The notes under the pieces were generated by a model. It was not told the DNA's origin. It searched no databases and worked only from the letters and a program-made list of their open reading frames with translations. Source: CATQHW01 sp965215345 (GTDB lineage: Bacteria; Spirochaetota; Spirochaetia; SZUA-6; Bin103). From it: 64,000 bases of DNA. Each line of letters begins with the position of its first letter. Position 1 is the stretch's first letter. The stretch lies in contig CBDCDL010000002.1 in NCBI GenBank assembly GCA_965215345.1, positions 2,728,001-2,792,000 on the forward strand, given 5' to 3'. The position numbers were made by a program, and so were the translations under genes. Of this stretch, positions 16,795 through 25,797 are shown piece by piece.

Positions 16795-16901
16795 CAGGAA
16801 CGGCCGCGGGGCGATCGGCGGCCGGCCGGACCCGCGCCGCCGGCATGTGCTTCCGTTGCCGTGACGGGGTAGGATTGCTTCCGGTGTTGAGGCGGTACCG
16901 G

Positions 16902-17954
16902 ATGTCGGCTGACGGCGAGCATGCCGTCACCGCCCGCGTCTATACGCGAGACGAGCACGGAATCGACCGCGATCAGTTCGATCGCGACGCACTGGCGGTC
17001 GTCGGCCGTCTGCAACGCGCCGGCCACGAGGCATACGTCGTCGGAGGCGCCATCCGCGACCTGGTCACCGGCCGGATCCCGAAGGACGTCGATGTCGCCA
17101 CCAGCGCCCGTCCGCGCATGGTCACGCGGCTGTTCTCCCGCGCGCGGATCATCGGCCGGAGGTTCAAGATCGTGCACGTGCCGGCCGGCCGGCAGGGAAT
17201 CGTCGAGGTGTCGAGCTTCCGCGGGCCGGGCACGGGGGGGCCGGGGACGGATGGCGACAACCACTACGGCACCATGGCCGAGGATGCGCTACGCAGGGAT
17301 TTCACGGTCAACGGATTGTACTACTGTCCCCGGCGCCAGCAGATCATCGACTATGTGGCAGGCTTCCGGGATCTCACCGCCGGCCGCCTGCGGACCATCG
17401 GCGATCCCGAGCAGGCGTTCGTGGATGACCCCGTGCGCATGTTGCGGGCGATCAAGTACGCTGCCTTTCTGGGCGTGCGCGTGCCTGAAGGGTACCGGCG
17501 GCTGATCCGGCGGCACGCCGGACTGCTCGGCGAGTGCCCGACCGGACGACTGAGCGAGGAACTGCGCAAGCTGCTCGCCTCCGGCAACGGTTCGGCGATC
17601 CTCCTGGACTGCGCGCGGCTGGGGCTGCTTGCCGCCATGCTGCCCGCGGTGGCCGGGTGCGTGCGTCCGCGCCGTCAGGATCCCCTGATCGTGGAGCTGG
17701 CCCGCATCGAGCGCACCGCCCGCGCGGGAGAGGAGGTGCGCCAGCGGGCGATGGCGGCACTGGCGGCCGCGGTGAACGGGACCGGCAGCGACCCCACGCT
17801 GCGCGGCGTGAAGGCGGCGTTCGCGCCGCTCGCGATCACCAACGACGACGCGCGCTCGATCGTCGCGTCCCTGGGCGGAGGTCAGGTCGAGCCGAACGCC
17901 AGGCCCCGGCGGCGGCGTTCGCGATCACGCCGTGCCCGTCACGCCGACGGGTAG
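16902..17954 (+). CDS. pcnB: Poly(A) polymerase / CCA-adding nucleotidyltransferase family
   Basis: Class II nucleotidyltransferase with GHEAYVVGGAIRDLVTG and the catalytic DVD in PKDVDVAT (about residues 60-66), RRDFTVNGLYY, and an RNA-binding segment VDDPVRMLRAIKYAAFLG. It has 350 residues from ATG 16902, with GCGGTA upstream. The motifs fit PcnB-type polyadenylation enzymes better than long CCA enzymes, but sequence alone cannot separate them. The arginine-rich C-terminus fits PcnB. The stop is followed at once by a dispersed hairpin element. Confidence 0.8.
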   Translation: MSADGEHAVTARVYTRDEHGIDRDQFDRDALAVVGRLQRAGHEAYVVGGAIRDLVTGRIPKDVDVATSARPRMVTRLFSRARIIGRRFKIVHVPAGRQGIVEVSSFRGPGTGGPGTDGDNHYGTMAEDALRRDFTVNGLYYCPRRQQIIDYVAGFRDLTAGRLRTIGDPEQAFVDDPVRMLRAIKYAAFLGVRVPEGYRRLIRRHAGLLGECPTGRLSEELRKLLASGNGSAILLDCARLGLLAAMLPAVAGCVRPRRQDPLIVELARIERTARAGEEVRQRAMAALAAAVNGTGSDPTLRGVKAAFAPLAITNDDARSIVASLGGGQVEPNARPRRRRSRSRRARHADG

Positions 17955-18055
17955 CGCCCCGAAACCGTCGCCTTCGGCGCCGCTATTGGCCCATCCCCAC
18001 CTTCGCTACGGAGTCTGTCGGCCTTCCCGCTGACGCGGCAAGTCCGACCGACTCC
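17955..18055. repeat. Dispersed hairpin element, copy A
   Basis: It starts right after the pcnB stop. A module running CGCCCCGAA, then GTCGCCTTCGG, then GGCCCATCCCCACC (17955-18001) is nearly the same as one at 39858-39906. An imperfect hairpin follows with arms GGAGTCTGTCGG (18010-18021) and CCGACCGACTCC (18044-18055), 11 of 12 paired, and a loop containing CCGCTGACGCGG. It fills the whole gap between two convergent genes. Confidence 0.65.
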
Positions 18056-18927
18056 TACCGGTCGGCGTCCGGCAGCAGGCTGCCGACGGTTATGTCCACC
18101 TGACTCAGCACGAGACCCGCGTAGCGCTGCAGGCTGGACATGATCAGCTCGCGCAGGTCGTGCAGCCCGGGGCCTGCCGCCGCTCCGGGCGGAACGTCGA
18201 CGATCACTTCCAGCGCCCACGCTCCGGTCGACTTGCTGACGATCACGCGCGCGAGGCGCAGGCCGGGATCGTGTTCATGCAGGCAGTGCGCGACCATCTG
18301 GGTCAGCGCCGCCTCCGACACCGACACCGCTCCGCGGCTCTCGCCGTTCACCTCCGTCTTCTCGAACACCATACCCTTGTTGCGCAGCACTCCCCGCTGC
18401 CAGAAGATCCTGATGGCGTCGATCGCCATGTGTGCGTAGTCCCGGCGCACCTCGACGGGCGGTACCGGAATGATGTGCTTGCCCTCGGACTCGCGCGCCG
18501 CGCGCGCCGCGTCGATCTCCGCGCGGCTGGCGATCTCCTCGATGTGCAGATACCTGTGCGGCGCCGGCAGGGCGAGCCGGCGGGTGATGAGCTGCACCAT
18601 CCTTGCCGAGGTGCCCAACACCAGCACGCGGCGCGGACGCATGGCCGCGATCCTTCGACGAGCTCCCTGAGCGGCGCGCGGGTCGTGGAAGACCGCGGTC
18701 TTCACGGCGGCGAGGGCGTTGTTGGCGACCTTTGCCGACCGGCCGCCCAGGATCTTCTGGTTCCCGATCAGCAGCCCGTCGTCGATGATGAGGTCCATGC
18801 CGTGGCGCGTGGCGATGATCTGGGCCCGGAAGCTCTTGCCGGTGCCGCTGCGGCCGATGAGCGCGGTGACGCGCACGCCGCGCAGCCGCCACGTCAGGTG
18901 ATGCACCAGGGTTCGAATCCACGTCAT
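18055..18927 (-). CDS. P-loop NTPase fused to Asp23-like domain
   Basis: A 290-residue cytoplasmic protein. The N-terminal half has a Walker A, ALIGRSGTGKSFRAQ (about 22-36), and a DLIIDDGLLIG segment resembling a Walker B. The C-terminal third (about 190-285, starting GAVSVSEAALTQMV and ending VLSQVDITVGSLL) resembles Asp23/Gls24 envelope-stress proteins. The start ATG 18927 is chosen because longer frames run into the next gene, which ends 4 nt upstream. Probably co-transcribed with the pseudouridine synthase. The role is unknown; the Walker A resembles kinases rather than transport ATPases. Confidence 0.65.
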   Translation of the reverse strand: MTWIRTLVHHLTWRLRGVRVTALIGRSGTGKSFRAQIIATRHGMDLIIDDGLLIGNQKILGGRSAKVANNALAAVKTAVFHDPRAAQGARRRIAAMRPRRVLVLGTSARMVQLITRRLALPAPHRYLHIEEIASRAEIDAARAARESEGKHIIPVPPVEVRRDYAHMAIDAIRIFWQRGVLRNKGMVFEKTEVNGESRGAVSVSEAALTQMVAHCLHEHDPGLRLARVIVSKSTGAWALEVIVDVPPGAAAGPGLHDLRELIMSSLQRYAGLVLSQVDITVGSLLPDADR

Positions 18928-18931
18928 CGAG

Positions 18932-20008
18932 CTACCGGCAGTCAATATATCGGGCGCGCAACGGGACCGCCGCTCGTTCCCAGTCGGCACGCCCCCAGTC
19001 GGCAGCGTGCCGGGCGAGCCGCGCGATATCCGGCGGCGCCTCCAACCACCGCGCACCGGTACAGCGCAGAAGGGAAGGGTCGCCGGAACACAACAGCCAG
19101 GCGTGCAGGAACGGCGGCCTGCGCCGTCGCGATCCGTAGCGCCGATCGCCGGCGAGCGGCATGCCGGCACTCGCGCACAGGGCCCGGACCTGGTGCCGCC
19201 GGCCGGTGCGGGTGGACACCGCGGCCAGGGTCATGCCGGCTCCCGTACCGATCGGGTGCAGCGAGGCGCGCAGAAGCGCGGCTCCCCGGTCGATCACTGC
19301 GCGCCGGCGCGCGGCGTCGTAGCGAAGGCGCGCCTGCAGGACCTGCGGGCGGCGCACCGTCCGCCCCACCACCACGAGGTAGACCTTCGTGGCGCGGCGC
19401 TCACGCAGCAGCGCCGTCAGGTCGCGCGCCGCGTCGATCGTCTTTGCGTAGACCAGCAGCCCGGAGCAGATCCGGTCCAGCCGGTGCACGGCGACCGGAC
19501 GGAACGACAGCGATCCCGGCACCCGATCGGCCAGGATCGGCTCCAGACTGTGACTGAGCGGCAGCGGCCGTTCGGAGACGGGCCCGGCGACCGCGACCCC
19601 GGCCGGCTTGTCGGTCACGAACACGTGCTCGTTGTCCACCAGGGTGGGAAAGCGGGCGATCTGCCGGGCGAGAGGGGCGGTCCGATCGGACGGCGCGACC
19701 GCTGCTTCGTTCGCTCCCTGTGCCGCTCCGGCCGCCGCGGCTGCAAGGGATGCCGGCAGCGTGATGCGGTCACCGGGCGAGACGCGGGCGCCCGGCACCG
19801 TGGGCGCGCCGTTGAGGCGCACCGCACCGGTCCGCAGCAGCCGATACAGCAGGCTCAACGGCGTGGTCGGATGCATCCGGCGCAGGACGCGGTCGATGCG
19901 CCGGCCGGCGTCATTGCGCTGCGCTTCGCAGGTCCTGCCCTGTCCGCTCATCCTGCCCTGTCCGCTCATCGTCGTGCCGTCACGAGTGACACCGGCGCCG
20001 GAGCTCAT
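18932..20008 (-). CDS. RluA-family pseudouridine synthase
   Basis: RNA pseudouridine synthase with an S4-like RNA-binding segment (about 35-85; RLLRTGAVRLNG, ARVSPGDRI) and a catalytic domain containing VHRLDRICSGLLVYAKT, whose Asp is the family nucleophile. GRRHQVRALCASAGMPLAGDRRYG lies near the C-terminus. It has 358 residues from ATG 20008. The first residues include MSGQGR twice, encoded by a perfect 18-bp duplication (19932-19967). The target rRNA or tRNA site cannot be told from sequence. Confidence 0.88.
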   Translation of the reverse strand: MSSGAGVTRDGTTMSGQGRMSGQGRTCEAQRNDAGRRIDRVLRRMHPTTPLSLLYRLLRTGAVRLNGAPTVPGARVSPGDRITLPASLAAAAAGAAQGANEAAVAPSDRTAPLARQIARFPTLVDNEHVFVTDKPAGVAVAGPVSERPLPLSHSLEPILADRVPGSLSFRPVAVHRLDRICSGLLVYAKTIDAARDLTALLRERRATKVYLVVVGRTVRRPQVLQARLRYDAARRRAVIDRGAALLRASLHPIGTGAGMTLAAVSTRTGRRHQVRALCASAGMPLAGDRRYGSRRRRPPFLHAWLLCSGDPSLLRCTGARWLEAPPDIARLARHAADWGRADWERAAVPLRARYIDCR

Positions 20009-20049
20009 GCCTCCCGGATGGTACCGCAGCGTGGCCGTCTCCGATCGCG

Positions 20050-20079
20050 TTGACACTTTCTCCGGCGCGGTTCGATAGT
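20050..20079 (+). promoter_or_regulatory. Candidate promoter upstream of membrane protein
   Basis: A perfect TTGACA (20050-20055) is followed after 18 nt by GATAGT (20074-20079, four of six). The predicted start would fall at or near the ATG at 20086, so the transcript could be nearly leaderless. Confidence 0.4.
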
Positions 20080-20085
20080 GGGCGG

Positions 20086-21570
20086 ATGCGCCGATCGGAG
20101 GCGGCTGCGCGCGACCGGACCGTGGCCCAGCGGATCGCGCCCGCCGAGCGGGATCGCGATCCGTCTCGCGATGCGCGCCGGCGGATGGCCGGGAGCCTGC
20201 GTGCCGTCGTGTTGCTCGGTGCCATCGTGGCGCCTGTGGCCGTTCCGCTGTTCGCGGCGCACGCACAGATCTGGGATGGATACTATCTGCTCGGCGGAGC
20301 GGGGGGCGGCGGCCTCGGCGGCGCCTCGCTCGAGCGGGTGTTCGCCGGATCGGTGACCCCTGCCGCACCGGTACGGTTCACGATTTTCGGCGGATTCGCG
20401 GAAGTGCCGGTGAATCGGCTGACGCAACGGCTGGACCGAGTGGATCCCCGTTTCGATCCGTTTCTGCGCGGCGTCACCGGTCTGTTCGCCGCCAGCGACC
20501 CTTCAGGCAGGGAGTGGAGCCTCAGCTACCTGCGCACCGACCTGCCGCCGGCCGGGTTGTTGCTCCGCCTGGCGTTCCGAGCCCCGGCGGCGGCGCGTGC
20601 GGTGCTGGACTTCGATGTCCGCGGCCGGCTACTGGCCGCCGGCCTGGTAGCCGCGGTCGCCGTGGCCGCGATCGGGGTTCGCTCCATCGCCGGCCGTCCT
20701 GCGTCGGGGCTGGGCATGGCGGTCATCGTGGCGCCGTGGACGGTGGCGGCGCTGAACGCCGGCGGCGTGGCGGTGATCGCCGCTGCCGCGGTGGTCCCCG
20801 CGCTCTGGCGCCTGCCCGGTCCCGTGCCGGCGCGGGCGGCCGGCGGGGCTGCGGCCGCCGTCGCGGTGATGGTGACGGCCAGCTTCCTGATCGCCGGAGC
20901 GCTGGCGGGCTTCGCGGTCAGCGCGGCCAGCCTGGGCTCCATCGCCGCGACGGCGTCGTCGAGCGCCTGCAGGACGCCGCTGCCAGTCGGACCGCGCCGG
21001 CGGTCCGCCGACCTTGTCGCCTCCGGATCGCTGGTCGCTCTGGCGACCGTGGTCGCGACCGCAGGGGCATCGCTGCCGGCCGCATGGGTACCTGCCCCGG
21101 AAGCCGGCAGCGCAGCACGCGCCCCGGATGGACTCACGTGGGAGGGGCTCCGCGGGCTCGGCGTATCGGACGGGGACCGAGGCGCCCTGCCGAACGCTGC
21201 CGACTACATTGCCCACGTGGCGTTCCAGGAAGGCCTGCCGTATGGTCGCGCCTACCGGGTGCCGACCGAAGGGGAGCGCTTGACGGTGTCCTCGTTTCGG
21301 TTCGACGCGCGCGAACGCCGCCTGCTGCGCCGTGAGAGCGTGGTCGCCATCTACGATCGGAGCTGGCTGCAGCGGACGATCTCCGAAGCGGGTGGCGTCG
21401 GCCGGCTGCTCCTTGACGCGGGCGCCGTGCCGGTGCGCCGGCAACGGCTGGCCGACGCCGCGCGCACTCGCCGGGAGACAGGCGCCGCGATCGCGCTGGG
21501 CCTGGCGGCCGGCGGCATCTCGGTGGGCGCAGCGCTGTGGGCGCGTCCCGCCCGGAAGGGACGCCCGTGA
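20086..21570 (+). CDS. Multi-pass membrane protein of unknown function
   Basis: A 494-residue protein I do not recognise. It has an N-terminal hydrophobic signal-anchor (about 32-52), an extracytoplasmic stretch of about 130 residues, then four or more hydrophobic helices (about 183-203, 212-245, 265-290, 325-345). A second soluble region follows (about 360-450), and a last helix lies near 455-475 before a basic tail. The middle helices are rich in Ala, Val and Gly. ATG 20086 is chosen over TTG 20050, which is probably a -35 element. The stop overlaps the GTG of the GH57-like gene, so the two are translationally coupled; a shared envelope or glycan role is only inference. Confidence 0.7.
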   Translation: MRRSEAAARDRTVAQRIAPAERDRDPSRDARRRMAGSLRAVVLLGAIVAPVAVPLFAAHAQIWDGYYLLGGAGGGGLGGASLERVFAGSVTPAAPVRFTIFGGFAEVPVNRLTQRLDRVDPRFDPFLRGVTGLFAASDPSGREWSLSYLRTDLPPAGLLLRLAFRAPAAARAVLDFDVRGRLLAAGLVAAVAVAAIGVRSIAGRPASGLGMAVIVAPWTVAALNAGGVAVIAAAAVVPALWRLPGPVPARAAGGAAAAVAVMVTASFLIAGALAGFAVSAASLGSIAATASSSACRTPLPVGPRRRSADLVASGSLVALATVVATAGASLPAAWVPAPEAGSAARAPDGLTWEGLRGLGVSDGDRGALPNAADYIAHVAFQEGLPYGRAYRVPTEGERLTVSSFRFDARERRLLRRESVVAIYDRSWLQRTISEAGGVGRLLLDAGAVPVRRQRLADAARTRRETGAAIALGLAAGGISVGAALWARPARKGRP

Positions 21571-23486
21571 GCGGGTCGGCAGGAACGGTCAACCTGATCC
21601 TGGGCCTGTGCAGCCAGCGTCCCGTGGGCTGTTCGGACTCGGATCACGAGTTATCCTACCAGCGGCGCTACAAGCCGTTGGCGCAGCTCGCCTACCGCTT
21701 CCCGGACTCCCGCTGGACGTTCCATGTGGGCGGCGAGCTGCTGGAGTGGATCGATCGCCGGCACCCGGAGCTGATCATGCTGCTCCGCGAGATGGTCAAG
21801 CGGCGCCAGATGGAGCCTCTCGGCGGGGGCTTCTATGCGCCGGTGCTGCCGATCATCCCCGCGCTCGATCGCGTCGGGCAGATCGAGAAACTGACGACCG
21901 AGCTGCGCGTGCGCTTCGGTACCCGACCTCGAGGGGTTTGGCTTGCCGACTGCGTATGGGAGCCATCGTTGGCGCACTCCCTGGTGGGCGCAGGCATGGA
22001 GTTCGCGTTCCTGGACTCACGGCAGTTCCGGGCCACCGGCATGGCCGGCGGCCAGCTCCACCGTGCCCATCTCACCGAGGACGAAGGCAGGGTGTTGTCG
22101 GTGATGCCCATCCACCATCGCCTTGGGGAGCTCATGGAGTCCGTTTCCCCGGAGCAGGCAGTCGCGTCGCTCTGCCGCGCCGGTGACCTCGAGGGCAACC
22201 GGGTGGCGGTCGCCCTCGACGAGCCGGAAGACCTGGGGGACCACCGGTGGCTGGAGCGTTTTCTGGAACTGGTCAGCGCCGACACGCGCATCGTGCCGAC
22301 CACGCCGCGGGCGTACCTGCGGCGTCACGGCACCGACGGGTTCGTCTACCTGGACTGCGGCATGGACGGCGGTCGCAGTTCTTCCTCGCGAACGGACGCG
22401 GCGTCCGGAAGCGACAGCGGCGTGTTCCGTCGGCACGTGTCCCGGCTGCCTGACTGTCGCCTTCTCTACGCGAAGATGATGCACTCATACCTGCTCGTGA
22501 ACCAGGTGCGCGGCGACCGCGAGCGGCGCCGTGCCGCGCGCAACGACCTGTGGCGGGGGCAGTGCGGCCACGCCTACTGGAGCCGGCCGGACGGAGGGAT
22601 CCACACCCGCCGCACCCGTGATGCGGTCTACGAGTCCCTGCTGCAGGCGGAGGTGCAGGCGCGCGACCAGACGTCGTTCCTGCCGTCCATCCTGCGGACC
22701 GACTACGACATGGACGGGCACCCCGAACTGCTGTATCACGGCCGTCAGTACAACGCCTACGTGCACACCGCCGGCGGCATCCTGTTCGAGCTGGACTACC
22801 TGCCGGGTTCGGTGAACTACATGAACACATTGACGCGCACGGAGGGCACGGGATCCGACCAGGCCGACCCCTATCTCAAGCGGGGGTTCGTGGATCACGT
22901 CCTGGCATCCGCGCCCACGGTCTCCGACTACACGAGCGGCTTCCGCTCCACCTCCGGCCCGGTCGGCGAGCGGTACGTGGTGCAGTCCGTGGACGACGAT
23001 CGCCTCACCCTGCTGCGCCGCGGCGTTGCCATTCCCGCATCGGCGCCGGGCGTCGGAGCGGACGGCTCGGTGCCGTCTACTCTGCACAAGTCCTATCGTT
23101 TCCGCGCCCGCTCGATGGAGGTCCGCTACGATCTCGCTGCGGACAGCGACATCGACGCATGGCTCGGTGTGGAGATCAACCTTGCCGTCGCCGCCGGCAG
23201 CACCGCGCGCGCGGTCGGGCCGCGCGGGGCGCAACGCGTGCTCCGGCAACCCGTGTCGTTCGGCCCCACGACGCTGGTGGAGATCGACGATCCCGGCGGC
23301 GGGGCGCGGTTGACGATTCGTACGGGAGAGGCTCATGCGGGGATCTATGCGCCCGTGCATGTCGGCGGCGAGTACCAGTACTGCGGGCTGGTGATCGCCT
23401 GGAGGCTGCGCTCCGGGGCGGGAGTACAGTGGACGCGCCGCGCATCGATCGCGTTCTCGCGTCTTCGCGCCGGGCGCGGCTCGTGA
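21567..23486 (+). CDS. GH57-family alpha-glucan enzyme (4-alpha-glucanotransferase-like)
   Basis: A 639-residue cytoplasmic protein resembling GH57 amylases and 4-alpha-glucanotransferases with a C-terminal beta domain. Conserved blocks: PDSRWTFHVGGELLEW, MEPLGGGFYAPVLPIIP, RGVWLADCVWEPSL, VALDEPEDLGDHRW, and LLYAKMMHSYLLVNQ. In characterised GH57 members the block aligned with GVWLADCVWEPSL carries the nucleophile Glu (GVWLTERVW in the Thermococcus enzyme). Here the aligned residue is Asp. The acid-base Asp in ALDEPED appears kept. GTG 21567 overlaps the previous stop. A role in glycogen or maltodextrin metabolism is likely if it is active. Confidence 0.78.
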   Translation: MSGSAGTVNLILGLCSQRPVGCSDSDHELSYQRRYKPLAQLAYRFPDSRWTFHVGGELLEWIDRRHPELIMLLREMVKRRQMEPLGGGFYAPVLPIIPALDRVGQIEKLTTELRVRFGTRPRGVWLADCVWEPSLAHSLVGAGMEFAFLDSRQFRATGMAGGQLHRAHLTEDEGRVLSVMPIHHRLGELMESVSPEQAVASLCRAGDLEGNRVAVALDEPEDLGDHRWLERFLELVSADTRIVPTTPRAYLRRHGTDGFVYLDCGMDGGRSSSSRTDAASGSDSGVFRRHVSRLPDCRLLYAKMMHSYLLVNQVRGDRERRRAARNDLWRGQCGHAYWSRPDGGIHTRRTRDAVYESLLQAEVQARDQTSFLPSILRTDYDMDGHPELLYHGRQYNAYVHTAGGILFELDYLPGSVNYMNTLTRTEGTGSDQADPYLKRGFVDHVLASAPTVSDYTSGFRSTSGPVGERYVVQSVDDDRLTLLRRGVAIPASAPGVGADGSVPSTLHKSYRFRARSMEVRYDLAADSDIDAWLGVEINLAVAAGSTARAVGPRGAQRVLRQPVSFGPTTLVEIDDPGGGARLTIRTGEAHAGIYAPVHVGGEYQYCGLVIAWRLRSGAGVQWTRRASIAFSRLRAGRGS

Positions 23487-23527
23487 TAGCATGGCGCCGA
23501 GGTCAAAGCTCACATGAGGGTATTCAC

Positions 23528-24629
23528 ATGATGCTATCCGAACTGCGGCAACGGCTTGTGGTGCTCTGCGCCGACATCGACGCCGCATGGAGGCGTCTTT
23601 GACCCGGAGCAGTCCGGGCGCCGCCTGGCCGAACTCGAGGAGCTGACCGCGGCGCCCGAGCTGTGGAACGACCGCGCCGCCGCGGAAACCACCCTGGCGG
23701 AATTGAAGCGGCTCAAGGGCCGGATCGAACCCTGGAAGGGGGTGCGCGCCGCCGCCGAAGAACTGGAGACCCTGTGCGAGTTGGGCGAAGAGGAAAGCTC
23801 GGAGGAGCTGTCGGAAGAGATCGAAGCAGGCCTGGTCGCGCTGGAGGACCGTTTCGGCGCGCTCAATCTGCAGTCTCTGCTGGCCGGCCCGCACGATCGC
23901 GCCGACTGTTTCCTGACCATCCATGCCGGTGCGGGCGGCACCGAGGCGTGCGACTGGGTATCGATGCTGCTGCGCATGTACCTCCGCTGGGCGGAGGAGC
24001 GCTCCTTCGCCACCGAGGTCATCGACCTGACCGAGGCCGAAGGCGGCCTGAAGTCCACGACGGTCGAACTCTCGGGGGAATACTCCTACGGCTACCTGCG
24101 TGCCGAGACCGGGATCCATCGCCTGGTTCGCATCTCCCCGTTCGACGCCAACAAGCGCCGTCACACCACCTTCGCGTCGGTGTTCGCCTCGCCGGTGCTG
24201 GACGACACGGCCGACGTGGACGTGCGTCCCGAGGAGATCCGGGTGGACACGTACCGTGCGTCGGGCGCGGGCGGCCAGCACGTCAACAAGACCGATTCGG
24301 CGGTGCGCATCACCCACCTGTCGACCGGCATCGTCGTGCAGTGCCAGAACGAGCGCAGCCAGCACAAGAACCGCGCGACCGCGATGAAGGTGCTGCGCTC
24401 GCGTCTGTTCGAGCACCATGAGGCCGAGCGCCGCAGCAAGCTGGAGGCGATTCAGGGCGACAAGAAGGAGATCTCCTGGGGCAATCAGATCCGCTCGTAC
24501 GTGTTCCACCCGTACACGATGGTGAAGGACCACCGCACCAGGCACGAGGACGGCAACCTGCAGGCGGTGATGGACGGACGCATCGATCCGTTCATCGAGT
24601 CATACCTGCGCCTGGCTGCAACCGCCTGA
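23528..24629 (+). CDS. prfB: Peptide chain release factor 2 (programmed +1 frameshift)
   Basis: RF2 terminates at UGA and UAA. The 0-frame, from ATG 23528, ends after 24 codons at an in-frame TGA (23600-23602). Shifting +1 at CTT-TGA-C continues into the long frame to 24629 with VFDPEQSGRRLAELE, the RF2 tripeptide region, and the GGQ motif in SGAGGQHVNKTDSAVR. The join is 23528-23599 with 23601-24629, about 366 residues. It is the autoregulatory design in which low RF2 favours the shift. Confidence 0.96.
23589..23603 (+). promoter_or_regulatory. prfB recoding signal
   Basis: An internal Shine-Dalgarno GGAGG (23589-23593) sits 3 nt before CTT (23597-23599), which is followed by TGA C. These are the classical elements of RF2 frameshifting. 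Confidence 0.92.
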
Positions 24630-24639
24630 GAGGGCACGC

Positions 24640-25797
24640 GTGAGTGCCCGGTGTTGCCTGGCACTGCTCCTGGCGGCGTGCTGGTCGGCTGCTCCGGGGG
24701 CGGCCGACCAGCACGCCGGATCCACACCGGCGGAGCGGCGGGTGGGCTTCAGCCCGCTTGCCGGCGAGCTCGCGGCCGAACACCGCTACCTGGCCGAGAC
24801 GCTGCCGCGGTTGCTGCGCGAGCGCCTCGCCGGCATCGACGGAGTGGAGTTCGTCGATGCGGACGCTCCCGTCGGGGTCCTGCCTCGCCAGGTCGCGGCC
24901 GCGCGGGACATCGACCTGTTGATCTGGGGAACGATCGACAGCGCGGCCGATCGCCTGGTCCTGGAGATGCGCGCGTTCGACACGGCGTCGGTGCGCACCG
25001 TCTGGTCGTACCATGAAGCCGGGCAGGCCGACGCGCTGCAGGGGGCGATGGATGCGGCCGCCGACGGGCTCGCGCCGCTGCTGCTGGGCCAACCGTGGTC
25101 CCGGCTCGCGGTCGAGCCGGTGCCGGCGGACAGTACCGTACGGCTCGACGGAGTGCTGATCGGCATCGGCACGACACTGCTGCGCTACACCGCGCCGCGC
25201 CGCGCCACGCTGACGGTGTCCCGGCCGGGCTATCACCGGTCGGTCCGGCAGGTGGAGTTGGCGCCGGGGCAGGAGCTGCGCGTCGCCGTGGAACTCCTGC
25301 CGCGCGACCTGGGCATCGTGCTGCTCGACTCGGAGCCGACGGGCGCCGCCGTCTACGTGGCGTCCGTCCATGCAGGGGTGACGCCGCTGCGGCTGCCGCG
25401 TCCACCGACGGACGCGGCGGTGTCGCTGGTGCTCGAAGGCCACGCCGACACCGTCGCGCGCATCGGACCGGCCACGCCGGGGACCCTCACGGTCCCCTTG
25501 CTGCCGGCCGGCTTCGACGGCGCCGCGGAGCAGGCGAGCGGCCGCGAACGGCTCTACGAGGAGTTGGGCTGGTTCGCCGTATCGCTCCTGCCGCCGCTGC
25601 TGCTCAGCGCGCTGGTCACCGACTTTGCTGCGCGCGACACCGCCCTGCACGACGGCGGGCCGATCGCCTGGCAGCCGGCAACGATCGGCATCACGGCAGG
25701 AGCGGTGGCGGCGGCGGGCTACTCCGTGTACCGGCTCGTGCGTACTATCGGAGTGATGATCGAGTACACGGAGACGGCCGACCGGCCGGCCGGATGA
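24640..25797 (+). CDS. Secreted PEGA-domain protein
   Basis: A 385-residue envelope protein: signal peptide (about 1-22, with Cys at 5, 6 and 14, so a lipoprotein is possible but unclear), a region resembling periplasmic nucleotide- or peptidoglycan-associated lipoproteins (DIDLLIWGTIDSAADRLVLEMR), then two PEGA-like beta repeats (about 150-215 and 220-285; LAVEPVPADSTVRLDG, IVLLDSEPTGAAVYV). A hydrophobic C-terminal part has two helices (about 310-325, 345-365). It starts at GTG 24640, 10 nt after prfB, and overlaps ftsY by 4 nt. PEGA domains often bind surface or wall components; no specific role is assigned. Confidence 0.72.
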   Translation: MSARCCLALLLAACWSAAPGAADQHAGSTPAERRVGFSPLAGELAAEHRYLAETLPRLLRERLAGIDGVEFVDADAPVGVLPRQVAAARDIDLLIWGTIDSAADRLVLEMRAFDTASVRTVWSYHEAGQADALQGAMDAAADGLAPLLLGQPWSRLAVEPVPADSTVRLDGVLIGIGTTLLRYTAPRRATLTVSRPGYHRSVRQVELAPGQELRVAVELLPRDLGIVLLDSEPTGAAVYVASVHAGVTPLRLPRPPTDAAVSLVLEGHADTVARIGPATPGTLTVPLLPAGFDGAAEQASGRERLYEELGWFAVSLLPPLLLSALVTDFAARDTALHDGGPIAWQPATIGITAGAVAAAGYSVYRLVRTIGVMIEYTETADRPAG

